Shown: positions 8,960 through 16,431 of the stretch, piece after piece
Layout of the letters: every line of letters begins with the position of its first letter
Position numbering within the stretch: position 1 is the first letter of the stretch
From: Ruminococcus flavefaciens AE3010
GTDB taxonomy: Bacteria > Bacillota > Clostridia > Oscillospirales > Ruminococcaceae
Length of the DNA stretch: 64,000 nucleotides
Assembly (NCBI RefSeq): GCF_000526795.1
Contig: NZ_JAGT01000001.1
Location: forward strand, 891,001 to 955,000
Direction: 5' to 3'
Translations under genes and position numbers: made by a program
Notes under the pieces: model-generated
The model's input: the letters and a program-made list of their open reading frames with translations, nothing else
What the model was told of the DNA's origin: nothing
Database searches by the model: none

Positions 8960-11900
8960 TTACTGACCCTCATGGAAGAAATACGGAAGTGCATCGTAGA
9001 TGTACCATCTTACATAACCCCACCAATGGGTCTTTTCGATACCGTCGTTGCTGCTTGCAACGAGGAAGTAGAAGTTGCCCTTTGAGAAGTCAGAGCTGTA
9101 TGTGAAGTGCTTTGTATCCTGCTTTAACGGATTGATAAGTCCCAGCATATTGTTGTATGCAAGATCCTTGTCGCCTGTAGCTGCAAGTACGAAATACTCT
9201 CTCTGGCTGAGACCTGACTTGTCGATAGCTTTCTGAATGCCCTCTACACCGCCCCAGCAGTGACCTGACAGCGGCATATAGTATGCGCAGATGTCAAGGT
9301 TATTTATAAGCATGTTCCATGTAGAACCGCCGCCCATTGAGAATCCGCCGTATGCACGGTGATATCTTGAAGCCTTCAGGCTGTCAAGTGAAGTATCCTT
9401 TCCTGCATATGTGGAGTACTTGCCCTCAACGAATGGGATAATGCTCTGGCGCATCTCGTTCCATACTGTGCCTGCGCCCATATTTCCGTCAGGAGCGGGA
9501 CAGCCGTTGAATGTAGGCGTTACAACGATCATTGGCTCCAGCTCGCCGTTCTTGATCATATTGTCAAGGATATTCTGCATCTTGACATCGTTGCTGAATA
9601 TTGTATTCTCGTTCTCTCCGCCGCCGTGCATGAGGTAGAAGATGTTATACTGCTTGTTTGCGTCGTAGCCGTATGGGAGATAAACATTCAGCGACTTGTT
9701 GCCGTTGATGCCGTTGTAGCTCTCCTTGACTATCTTACCGGCCTGTGAGCACTGATTAAGATACTGATCGTTAGCGCGGTAGGAAAGGTTTGCGTTGTAA
9801 TTGAAGTTTGACTTAGGCGCAGTTGTTGTAGTTGTAGTAGTGGTCGTTGTTGTCGATGTAGTTGTAGCCTTGGTAGTCATTGCCTCTGTGGTAACTGTCT
9901 TGATATTGTCAGAGTAGCTCTCGGGAAGTTTATCAAGTGTACCTAAGAGATACTTCTGGATAGCAAGAGCGTCATTTGCAGTGATACCGCCGCCTGCTTC
10001 GCTTACATCAGCATTGAAGATACCGGGCTCGGTAAGAGTATACTTGTTAGGATTTGCAAGTGACTGCATGATGATTACTACGTCAGCCATATCTACGCCG
10101 CCGTCGCCGTTAGCGTCGCCCCACTTGGAGACCTTGGAATTGAGTACATCCTTAAGATCCTGTACAGGCGCTGTTGTTGTGGTTGTTGTAACAACAGGAG
10201 GTGCTGTAGTAGTTGTAGTCACAGCTGCCTTTGGTCCGTCTATCTTTGTGCCTGCAACAGCACCGATAGCCTCGTCAACATAGAAGCTGTACTTGTCGGT
10301 ATCTGTCTCAACGTACATCTGCAAGCTTGAAGCTCCCTCGGGTATCTTGTAGTTGGTATTTGCAAGCTGTACCCACTCGCCCTTTGGCAGCTCGTCAATT
10401 GTAGCGATCTTGTCGTACTGGACTTCGCCGTCAGCCTCATACTGTAGAGTGAGGTAGAACTTCTGTGTTGCAGGTCCCTCGTCGTACTTTACGACTGTGC
10501 TGAAGCTGTACTCCTCGCCTGCCTTGAATACGCTTGAAGAAAGCGACTTGGAAGCGCCGTTCCAGCTTGCTTCTCTGCCTGTGCAGGCAATCGAGCCTGA
10601 ACCGTCATAAGCCTCTGTCTTATTTGAGGTAACGCTTGCAGAGCCTCTGCCTGTCCATGAATCTGTGCCGCTCTCGAATGTATTATGGAAGTAATAGCCG
10701 TTCTCATCGGGCTCTATAATAACAGGAGTGCCGCTGAGGACCTTGCTTCCGTTACAGCCGTTCCATGTGGTACGGTCATACTCAAAGAAGTCGATATCAG
10801 CATATCCGCCTGTTGACTTTGTAGGATAGCTGTAGATACCGCTGCGGTAGCCTGTGAACAGCTTGAGGTCGTAAGTCATTGAGAGCTCCTGACCAAGCTT
10901 TGACCAGTTCTGACCGTCAAATGAATAGTAGAAGTTAGCCTTGTCTATGTTGTTTGAGGAGCTTCCGTCAGAGTTTACGTTAGCAAACTTGAAGTCCACC
11001 TTGAGGTAAACCTCATCGCCGCTCATATTCTGCTCGGCAACTATCTTGTTGGAGGAGGTTCCTACATCGTTTCCGCCGTTAACGGACATGTATACCTTTT
11101 TCTGACCGCTGTCTGTAACATAGACACCGATACAGCCGTATTTGAGCTGGAATGCTGAAAGACCTGCATAGTCGCCTGCCTTCATGTTGGAAGCATCAAG
11201 CTTTATGTAGCTGCTGCACGCAGGACCCTCTGTACGCATTGTAAGAGTATTTCTTGCGTTGAGCAGATGTGAAGCCATGTTCTTGTTCTTCAGACGGAGC
11301 CAGCCGGGACGCTCTGTAACAGACCATGCCGAATTGTCGGGGTTGTGGTTCCATGACCACTCCAGAGCAAGGTCGTTTGTTGTATAGTCGAAGCTGTCAT
11401 CGCCTGCTACGTCTGTACCCTGAGTTGCGCCAAGATCCAGTGTGATAGGAGCCTTGCCGTTTACCCCCATCATTGGCCAGTCGTTCTGCCAGTTAACGGG
11501 AACAAGTACAGGGATACGGCCTACAGCACCGTGATCCTGGAACATGAGTCCGTACCATTTGCCGTCGGGAGTATCAACGATACCGCCCTGTGCGCAGCCG
11601 CTGCCGTATGAACCAAGACCTGAATCGAGAAGAGTCTTGTTCTCCCAGTTGCCGTTAAGGCTCTTTGAACGGTAGCAGAATTCAAGTCTGCCGTGGCCTG
11701 ACGGCCATGCAATACCGAGTATATAGTAATAGCCGTTTATCTTATGGATATGCCAGCCCTCGCCTGCGAGGTTGTCAAAATTGGTCTTGAAAAGACGTCT
11801 TTCGGTAGCTCCTGCTGCCCAGCCTGTCATATCGGAGTTGAACTCCTTGATGTTACAGGTACCGCCTGCACCGTAAACAAGGTAGTTTCTTCCGTCGTCG

Positions 11901-12415
11901 TCAAAGAGCATGGAAGCGTCGTGGTACATACCGTTGAGCTCAACCCGTGACCACTCGCCGTGCTCTATATCGTCAGTTGAGCAGATATAGGACTTGTTAG
12001 AGCCGTAGCTTCCGAAGAAAGCATAGTACTTGCCCTTCTTCTCATTGTAGCGAAGGCTTGTAGCCCACTGTCCGTGAGAGTAGTCGTGCTTGCCGTTCTT
12101 CAGGTTCTGCACATCGCCGTTAGCGTAAGTGTCGAAGACGTAGTTGCATATCTCCCAGTTAGCCAGATCCTTTGACTTCATAATGGGAGCACCCGGGCTG
12201 AAGAACATGGTCGTGCTGACCATATAGTAGGTATCTCCTACTCTGATGATGTCATCATCGGGAACGTCCGCCCAGATGATAGGATTGTTGACAGTTGACG
12301 CAGCCGCTGCCGGTGTGCTTACGAGAGGGGTTACGGAAGCAGTCAGCGAAGGCAGCGCAACTGCCGCAGCTACAAGAATTGAAGCCGCAGCTCTCCTTGG
12401 GTTGAATTTTTTCAT
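8960..12415 (-). CDS. multimodular xylan enzyme: GH43 - CBM22-like - internal dockerin - CE1 esterase
   Basis: 1151 residues. After a signal peptide, residues about 40-330 are a GH43 five-bladed propeller (NPIIWADVPDDD with the base Asp; MYHDASMLF with the second Asp; LAGEGWHIHK with the acid Glu). Next comes a beta-sandwich C-domain to about 580, a CBM22-like module at about 600-740, and a Thr-rich linker. A dockerin of the LANPNKY type follows at about 780-850, then a second Thr run and a CE1-type esterase at about 875-1151 (nucleophile in GFSMGGG). It should remove arabinose or xylose side groups and feruloyl or acetyl esters from xylan while docked in the cellulosome. The start at 12415 has GGAGG 6 bases upstream; a 26-codon longer frame lacks one. 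Confidence 0.9.
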   Translation of the reverse strand: MKKFNPRRAAASILVAAAVALPSLTASVTPLVSTPAAAASTVNNPIIWADVPDDDIIRVGDTYYMVSTTMFFSPGAPIMKSKDLANWEICNYVFDTYANGDVQNLKNGKHDYSHGQWATSLRYNEKKGKYYAFFGSYGSNKSYICSTDDIEHGEWSRVELNGMYHDASMLFDDDGRNYLVYGAGGTCNIKEFNSDMTGWAAGATERRLFKTNFDNLAGEGWHIHKINGYYYILGIAWPSGHGRLEFCYRSKSLNGNWENKTLLDSGLGSYGSGCAQGGIVDTPDGKWYGLMFQDHGAVGRIPVLVPVNWQNDWPMMGVNGKAPITLDLGATQGTDVAGDDSFDYTTNDLALEWSWNHNPDNSAWSVTERPGWLRLKNKNMASHLLNARNTLTMRTEGPACSSYIKLDASNMKAGDYAGLSAFQLKYGCIGVYVTDSGQKKVYMSVNGGNDVGTSSNKIVAEQNMSGDEVYLKVDFKFANVNSDGSSSNNIDKANFYYSFDGQNWSKLGQELSMTYDLKLFTGYRSGIYSYPTKSTGGYADIDFFEYDRTTWNGCNGSKVLSGTPVIIEPDENGYYFHNTFESGTDSWTGRGSASVTSNKTEAYDGSGSIACTGREASWNGASKSLSSSVFKAGEEYSFSTVVKYDEGPATQKFYLTLQYEADGEVQYDKIATIDELPKGEWVQLANTNYKIPEGASSLQMYVETDTDKYSFYVDEAIGAVAGTKIDGPKAAVTTTTTAPPVVTTTTTTAPVQDLKDVLNSKVSKWGDANGDGGVDMADVVIIMQSLANPNKYTLTEPGIFNADVSEAGGGITANDALAIQKYLLGTLDKLPESYSDNIKTVTTEAMTTKATTTSTTTTTTTTTTTAPKSNFNYNANLSYRANDQYLNQCSQAGKIVKESYNGINGNKSLNVYLPYGYDANKQYNIFYLMHGGGENENTIFSNDVKMQNILDNMIKNGELEPMIVVTPTFNGCPAPDGNMGAGTVWNEMRQSIIPFVEGKYSTYAGKDTSLDSLKASRYHRAYGGFSMGGGSTWNMLINNLDICAYYMPLSGHCWGGVEGIQKAIDKSGLSQREYFVLAATGDKDLAYNNMLGLINPLKQDTKHFTYSSDFSKGNFYFLVASSNDGIEKTHWWGYVRWYIYDALPYFFHEGQ

Positions 12416-12534
12416 AAAAATTCCTCCTTCAATTTTAATATCCCACTTTTTCAATACGATTTTGTACACATTTACAAAAAAGTTTTTTCTCAATACGTCA
12501 TAATTAACGTATTCTACTACTCCAATTTTAATTT

Positions 12535-12563
12535 ATTGTATCATTTTGCGCAAAAATCTTCAA
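12535..12563 (-). promoter_or_regulatory. promoter and 5' leader of the GH43 gene
   Basis: TTGAAG (12558-12563), a 17-base gap and TACAAT (12535-12540) on the minus strand. The leader to the ATG is about 115 nt. The gene-free stretch 12416-12734 is AT-rich, with a second TATAAT at 12598-12603 lacking a good -35 box; nothing else was seen. Confidence 0.6.
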
Positions 12564-12734
12564 CCGAAAATATGTAGATTAGGTGGACAAAACAAACATT
12601 ATAGCGCAAAAATAATGATTCATAGCATTATTTTTTTATTTTTCTTGAATTTACGGCATCATTTTACATATAAACAATAATTTAAAAAATAATGCTCCAT
12701 TCCGCGAAAAAGAGCTGTACAAATTAATAAAAAA

Positions 12735-12758
12735 AGGCTGCGGTCAATTCCGCAGCCT
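12735..12758 (-). terminator. intrinsic terminator after the acidic zinc-ribbon gene
   Basis: AGGCTGCGG / CCGCAGCCT with a 6-base loop. On the minus strand seven T residues follow. It lies 15 bases past the stop codon of the gene ending at 12773. Confidence 0.9.
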
Positions 12759-12772
12759 CTGCTTTTTAACTA

Positions 12773-13258
12773 TTACTTCTTTTCAGGCTCTTCTTCTGCC
12801 TTGTCCTCGAAGTCCTCGATAGTAAGATCGTCGTAATCAAACTCAAGGAGCTCATCACAGTTAGGGCAGTTCATGGAACCCTCTTCGATCATGCCCTCGT
12901 CAAGGAGAATGGTATCTCCGCAGGTAGGACATGTGATCTCATAAAGCTCATCGTCATCATCGTCGAAGTCGAACTCATCGTCCTCGTCGTCCCAATCATC
13001 ATCGTCACACTCATCACAGTCGTCGCAGTCATAGTCCTCGTCATAGAAGTCGTCCTCAACTGCTCCCAGATCCTCGTCAAGTATATCGCAAAGCTCTGTG
13101 AGCTCGTCCACCTGTGACTGGAGGTCCTCAACGTAGAGCACCAGCTCTGACATTACCTCTGACATCTGGATAAGAGCCTTTCCCTCCTTAGTGGAAGAAT
13201 CGATCTCAAGACCGTCGATAAGTCCCTGTAAATATGACATTTTCTCGGTAAGCTTCAT
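12773..13258 (-). CDS. acidic zinc-ribbon protein, CD1247 N-terminal domain family
   Basis: 161 residues. The N-terminal 60 residues (MKLTEKMSYLQGLIDGLEID) form a helical, probably coiled-coil domain that resembles the Clostridia family named after C. difficile CD1247. The middle is a long Asp/Glu tract with scattered Cys. The C-terminal third holds a zinc-ribbon, CPTCGD...CPNCDE. Role unknown in the family. It follows efp with 48 bases between, so it is probably transcribed with it, and it ends in a strong terminator. Confidence 0.75.
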   Translation of the reverse strand: MKLTEKMSYLQGLIDGLEIDSSTKEGKALIQMSEVMSELVLYVEDLQSQVDELTELCDILDEDLGAVEDDFYDEDYDCDDCDECDDDDWDDEDDEFDFDDDDDELYEITCPTCGDTILLDEGMIEEGSMNCPNCDELLEFDYDDLTIEDFEDKAEEEPEKK

Positions 13259-13306
13259 AGCAAGCTCCTCCTCTCGATATATAAGTATTGGCTTGATAGT
13301 CCGAGC

Positions 13307-13864
13307 TTATGCTCTTGACATATACTCGCCTGTTCTTGTGTCGACCTGGATAACCTCGCCCTCGTCGATGAAGAGAGGAACCTTGATCTCTGCACCTGTC
13401 TCAAGTGTAGCAGGCTTTGTAGCGTTTGTAGCTGTATCGCCCTTGAAGCCGGGGTCTGTCTGTGTGACCTTCAGCTCAACGAAGTTAGGCGGCTCAACGC
13501 CGAATACGTTGCCCTTGTATGAAAGGATCTTACAGATCATTTCTTCCTTAACGAACTTGAAGCTGTCGCCGAGGATAGAAGCGCTTATCGGAACCTGCTC
13601 ATATGTCTCAAGGTCCATGAAGTAATAAAGGTCACCGTCGTTGTAGCTGTACTGCATATCCTTTCTCTCAACGTAAGCTGTAGGGAACTTAGCTGTTGGG
13701 TTGAAAGAAGTTTCAACAACTGAACCTGTGATAACATTCTTATATTTTGTTCTTACAAAAGCAGCTCCCTTACCTGGCTTAACGTGCTGGAATTCAATAA
13801 CCTGAACTACCTGTCCGTCAAGCTCAAAGGTAACGCCGTTTCTGAAATCTCCTGCTGAAATCAT
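13307..13864 (-). CDS. efp: elongation factor P
   Basis: 185 residues, the normal EF-P length, with three beta-barrel domains. It rescues ribosomes stalled at polyproline stretches by binding between the P and E sites. The loop that reaches the peptidyl-transferase centre is PGKGAA with Lys32 at the tip. No EpmA/B or DHS-type modification gene is in this window. The start has GGAGG 8 bases upstream. It lies downstream of an M24 peptidase gene but has its own promoter. Confidence 0.97.
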   Translation of the reverse strand: MISAGDFRNGVTFELDGQVVQVIEFQHVKPGKGAAFVRTKYKNVITGSVVETSFNPTAKFPTAYVERKDMQYSYNDGDLYYFMDLETYEQVPISASILGDSFKFVKEEMICKILSYKGNVFGVEPPNFVELKVTQTDPGFKGDTATNATKPATLETGAEIKVPLFIDEGEVIQVDTRTGEYMSRA

Positions 13865-13905
13865 TATAAATACCTCCGTATTTTCTCAATTTAATATGAT
13901 ACTTT

Positions 13906-13934
13906 ATTTTATCACATTTACGTGATTTTTGCAA
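13906..13934 (-). promoter_or_regulatory. promoter for efp
   Basis: TTGCAA (13929-13934), 17 bases, TAAAAT (13906-13911) on the minus strand, about 40 bases before the efp start. Confidence 0.6.
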
Positions 13935-13951
13935 TACCTAATGTGATTTTA

Positions 13952-15016
13952 TTATAAAGATATGAGATTTTTTGCAGTTTTTGTCAAGTTTTTACAGCCG
14001 TTTTCAGTTAAAATGACAAAATCTTCTATTCTCACACCAAACTTGCCTGCAATGTAGATACCCGGCTCAACTGTAACGACAGCTCCCTCATTGAGAGGCA
14101 GCTTGTAATTGGGCGATGCATTGGGTTTTTCGTGTATCTCCATGCCGACGCCGTGACCGAGAGAGTGTCCGAAGCAGCTGCCGTAGCCTGCCTGCTCAAT
14201 GATATCGCGGGACACCTTGTCAAGGTCATTTCCCATAACACCTGCCTTAGCTGCTTCAATGCCTGCCAGCTGAGCCTGCAATACGATATCGTAGACCTGC
14301 TTCATCTCGTCAGTGGGCTCACCCACGCAGACCGTTCTGGTCATATCGCTGTGGTAGCCGTTATATACCGCGCCGAAGTCCATGAGTACGAACTCGCCGC
14401 TCTCCACCTTTTTTTCCGAGGGCACACCGTGAGGCATGGACGTATTAGCTCCTGCAAGAACTATAGTGTCAAATGACAAGTCCTCCGCACCGTAGGCATA
14501 CAGCAGACGGTTCAGCTCAAGAGCTATCTCACGCTCGGTGACGCCCACCTTGATAAAACCAAGAAGCTCATCAAAGGCTTTCTCTGCAATCGCCTGAGCC
14601 TTGCTGATGTACTCTATCTCCTCAGCGTCCTTGGTCATTCTCAGTGTCGCAATAGCGTTGCTGAGAGAATCGTTATGTATGAACTCATGCTGAGTGAAGA
14701 AATGCTCGTAAGCGTGGAGCTCCTTGACTGTCATGGTCTCGGACTCAATGGCGATAGTCTTTGCGCCGTGCTTATTCAGCAGCTCCATTATCTGAGGATA
14801 GAGCTTCTTCATCTCGATCACCTCAGCGTCCTTGACTGTAGCCCTCGCCTTTTCGATATAGCGGAAGTCTATAAGCAGATATGCCTTTTCAGGAAAGGCA
14901 AGGACTACTCCCGCCGAGGACTTCATGCCCGTGAAATATCTGCGGTTTATGTCAGATGTTATGAGGACGCAGTCCGCCCCGTCAAACACCTCAAAAAGCT
15001 TTTCTAATCTGGTCAT
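13952..15016 (-). CDS. M24B aminopeptidase (Xaa-Pro type)
   Basis: 354 residues. The N-terminal creatinase-like domain (to about 125) precedes a pita-bread catalytic domain. The metal ligands are visible in order: Asp in LMDFGAVYNGYHSDMTRT (two Asp), His in GHSLGHGVGMEIHE, Glu in VTVEPGIYI and Glu in VRIEDFVIL. It is expected to remove N-terminal residues before proline in the cytoplasm. Placement just before efp is common in Firmicutes, linked by the shared proline theme. The ATG at 15016 has AGAGGT 6 bases upstream and starts 11 bases after the aroQ stop; the longer frame would overlap aroQ. Confidence 0.92.
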   Translation of the reverse strand: MTRLEKLFEVFDGADCVLITSDINRRYFTGMKSSAGVVLAFPEKAYLLIDFRYIEKARATVKDAEVIEMKKLYPQIMELLNKHGAKTIAIESETMTVKELHAYEHFFTQHEFIHNDSLSNAIATLRMTKDAEEIEYISKAQAIAEKAFDELLGFIKVGVTEREIALELNRLLYAYGAEDLSFDTIVLAGANTSMPHGVPSEKKVESGEFVLMDFGAVYNGYHSDMTRTVCVGEPTDEMKQVYDIVLQAQLAGIEAAKAGVMGNDLDKVSRDIIEQAGYGSCFGHSLGHGVGMEIHEKPNASPNYKLPLNEGAVVTVEPGIYIAGKFGVRIEDFVILTENGCKNLTKTAKNLISL

Positions 15017-15026
15017 TGCGCACCTC

Positions 15027-15458
15027 TCACAGCTCTGCAAGAGCCTGAACTGCAAGATAGTAGCTTCCGAAGCCAAAGCCGCTTATACTTCCCTTGCATA
15101 CGGGAGCGATAACGGAGTTGGAGCGGAATTCGTCGCGTGCGAAAACGTTGCTGATATGTACTTCTATAACGGGTATCTTGATAGCTGCGATAGCGTCGCG
15201 GATAGCGTAGCTGTAGTGTGTGTAAGCTCCTGCGTTGATGATAACGCCGTCAAATGTCTTTCTTGCTGCGTGGAGCTTGTCAATGATAGCTCCCTCATGG
15301 TTGGACTGGAATATCTCGCACTCCAGCCCCTCTGCCTTTGCGCGGTCGATGATATTGCTGTTGAGAGTATCAATGTTAGCGTCGCCGTATATACCGGGCT
15401 CGCGCTCTCCCAGCAGATTAAGGTTCGGACCGTGTATTACAAGTATTTTCTTTATCAT
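15027..15458 (-). CDS. aroQ: 3-dehydroquinate dehydratase, type II
   Basis: 143 residues, typical length. It catalyses the third shikimate-pathway step, dehydroquinate to dehydroshikimate. Seen: HGPNLNLLGEREPGIYG with the flexible lid and catalytic Tyr, NAGAYTHYSYAIRDA, and EVHISNVFARDEFR. It forms a dodecamer in known relatives. It overlaps the yqeG stop by 4 bases (ATGA), so it is translationally coupled to it. Confidence 0.96.
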   Translation of the reverse strand: MIKKILVIHGPNLNLLGEREPGIYGDANIDTLNSNIIDRAKAEGLECEIFQSNHEGAIIDKLHAARKTFDGVIINAGAYTHYSYAIRDAIAAIKIPVIEVHISNVFARDEFRSNSVIAPVCKGSISGFGFGSYYLAVQALAEL

Positions 15459-16000
15459 AATTTCTCCTTTGTATCGTCGACAAATTTTTTCGGAAGAAAG
15501 GGCTTTTCAAGCACTCTCTTGAAGCGTATGAACCGCTTGCTCTTCGGCTCGGGCTCCATAGGCTCAACGTAGAGCATCTTCACTCCTGCGAAGTTGGCTC
15601 CCCACACATCCGTAAAGAGCTGGTCGCCCACTGCGGCTGTCTCCGCGGAGGAAAGCCCCATTTTCTTCATGGCTGCCTTGTATCCCCTTTTCAGCGGCTT
15701 GCCGCTGTCGCTTACGAAGTCCAGTCCCAGCGGGGCCGCAAAGGGCTTTACTCGCTCAGCGTTGTTATTCGATACTATTATAAGCTTTATGCCGTTTTTC
15801 TTCATTTTGTCCAGCCACTCCCTTATGCCCTTTGCAGGCACAGGGTGGTCGTGAGTTGTGAGCGTATTGTCAACATCGAGTATGAGTCCCTTTATGCCCT
15901 GCTTTTTCAGAAATTCAGGAGAGATATTCACTGTTTTCCTGAACGCAAAATCCACGTCGGTCTTTGTAATTTTGTGTCTGATTCCCAAGCTTTTTGTCAA
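15455..16000 (-). CDS. YqeG-family HAD IIIA phosphatase
   Basis: 181 residues. HAD motif I is LDVDNTLTTHD, motif II IVSNNN, motif III Lys in KPLKRG, and motif IV GDQLFTDVWGAN. Relatives are phosphatases including phosphatidylglycerophosphate phosphatases of the YqeG/GEP4 group, so a role in lipid synthesis is possible. There is no ATG near the start: TTG codons at 16000 and 15988 are the options, with GGAG directly before the first and 12 bases before the second. Either is atypical; the exact start is uncertain. Confidence 0.85.
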   Translation of the reverse strand: MTKSLGIRHKITKTDVDFAFRKTVNISPEFLKKQGIKGLILDVDNTLTTHDHPVPAKGIREWLDKMKKNGIKLIIVSNNNAERVKPFAAPLGLDFVSDSGKPLKRGYKAAMKKMGLSSAETAAVGDQLFTDVWGANFAGVKMLYVEPMEPEPKSKRFIRFKRVLEKPFLPKKFVDDTKEKL

Positions 16001-16016
16001 CTCCGTTCAACAAATG

Positions 16017-16041
16017 AAAAAGCGAGCCGCAGCCCGCTTTT
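16017..16041 (-). terminator. intrinsic terminator after rpsU
   Basis: On the minus strand AAAGCGGGC-TGCG-GCTCGCTTT forms a 9-bp stem (one G-U pair), followed by TTTTCATTT. It lies 25 bases past the rpsU stop. Confidence 0.8.
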
Positions 16042-16065
16042 ATCAACAATAATAATTCCGTAAGA

Positions 16066-16239
16066 TCAATACTTACGCTTACGAGCTGCCTCAGACTTCT
16101 TCTTACGCTTTACCGAAGGCTTCTCGTAGTGTTCTCTCTTACGAACCTCAGCAATTACGCCGTCCTTTGCACATGATCTCTTAAATCTTTTAAGAGCTGT
16201 ATCTAAAGACTCGTTTTTGCCAACACGAACTTCTGCCAC
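16066..16239 (-). CDS. rpsU: 30S ribosomal protein S21
   Basis: 57 residues, too short for most ORF lists. The translation begins (M)[19 protein letters not shown] and ends in a basic tail [12 protein letters not shown], matching bS21. S21 binds the 30S platform near the anti-Shine-Dalgarno and helps initiation. The start codon is GTG at 16239 with GGGAGGG 7 bases upstream. It has its own promoter and a long leader. Confidence 0.96.
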   Translation of the reverse strand: MAEVRVGKNESLDTALKRFKRSCAKDGVIAEVRKREHYEKPSVKRKKKSEAARKRKY

Positions 16240-16404
16240 TAAATTTCCCTCCCTTGTTCAGAGGTTGCTCGGAGCTGTGCCCCAAAGCTCTATACTAAGC
16301 ACCCTAAAGGTGTTAGTCATCATATACCCCACCATATAGCAGATTACTTAAATTAATATAAAAGAATATAGTATAAGTTTACCACATTTTCTGCCCGTTG
16401 TCAA
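16240..16404 (-). promoter_or_regulatory. rpsU promoter and structured 5' leader
   Basis: TTGACA (16399-16404), 17 bases, TAAACT (16376-16381) on the minus strand. The leader of about 130 nt contains two hairpins: ACTAA-CACC-TTTA-GGGTG-(C)-TTAGT and GAGCT...AGCTC. No terminator is present, so if it regulates it would act on translation. It matches no riboswitch I recognise. Confidence 0.6.
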
Positions 16405-16431
16405 GCATTTTTTCTTTTACTTAAAAATTCG

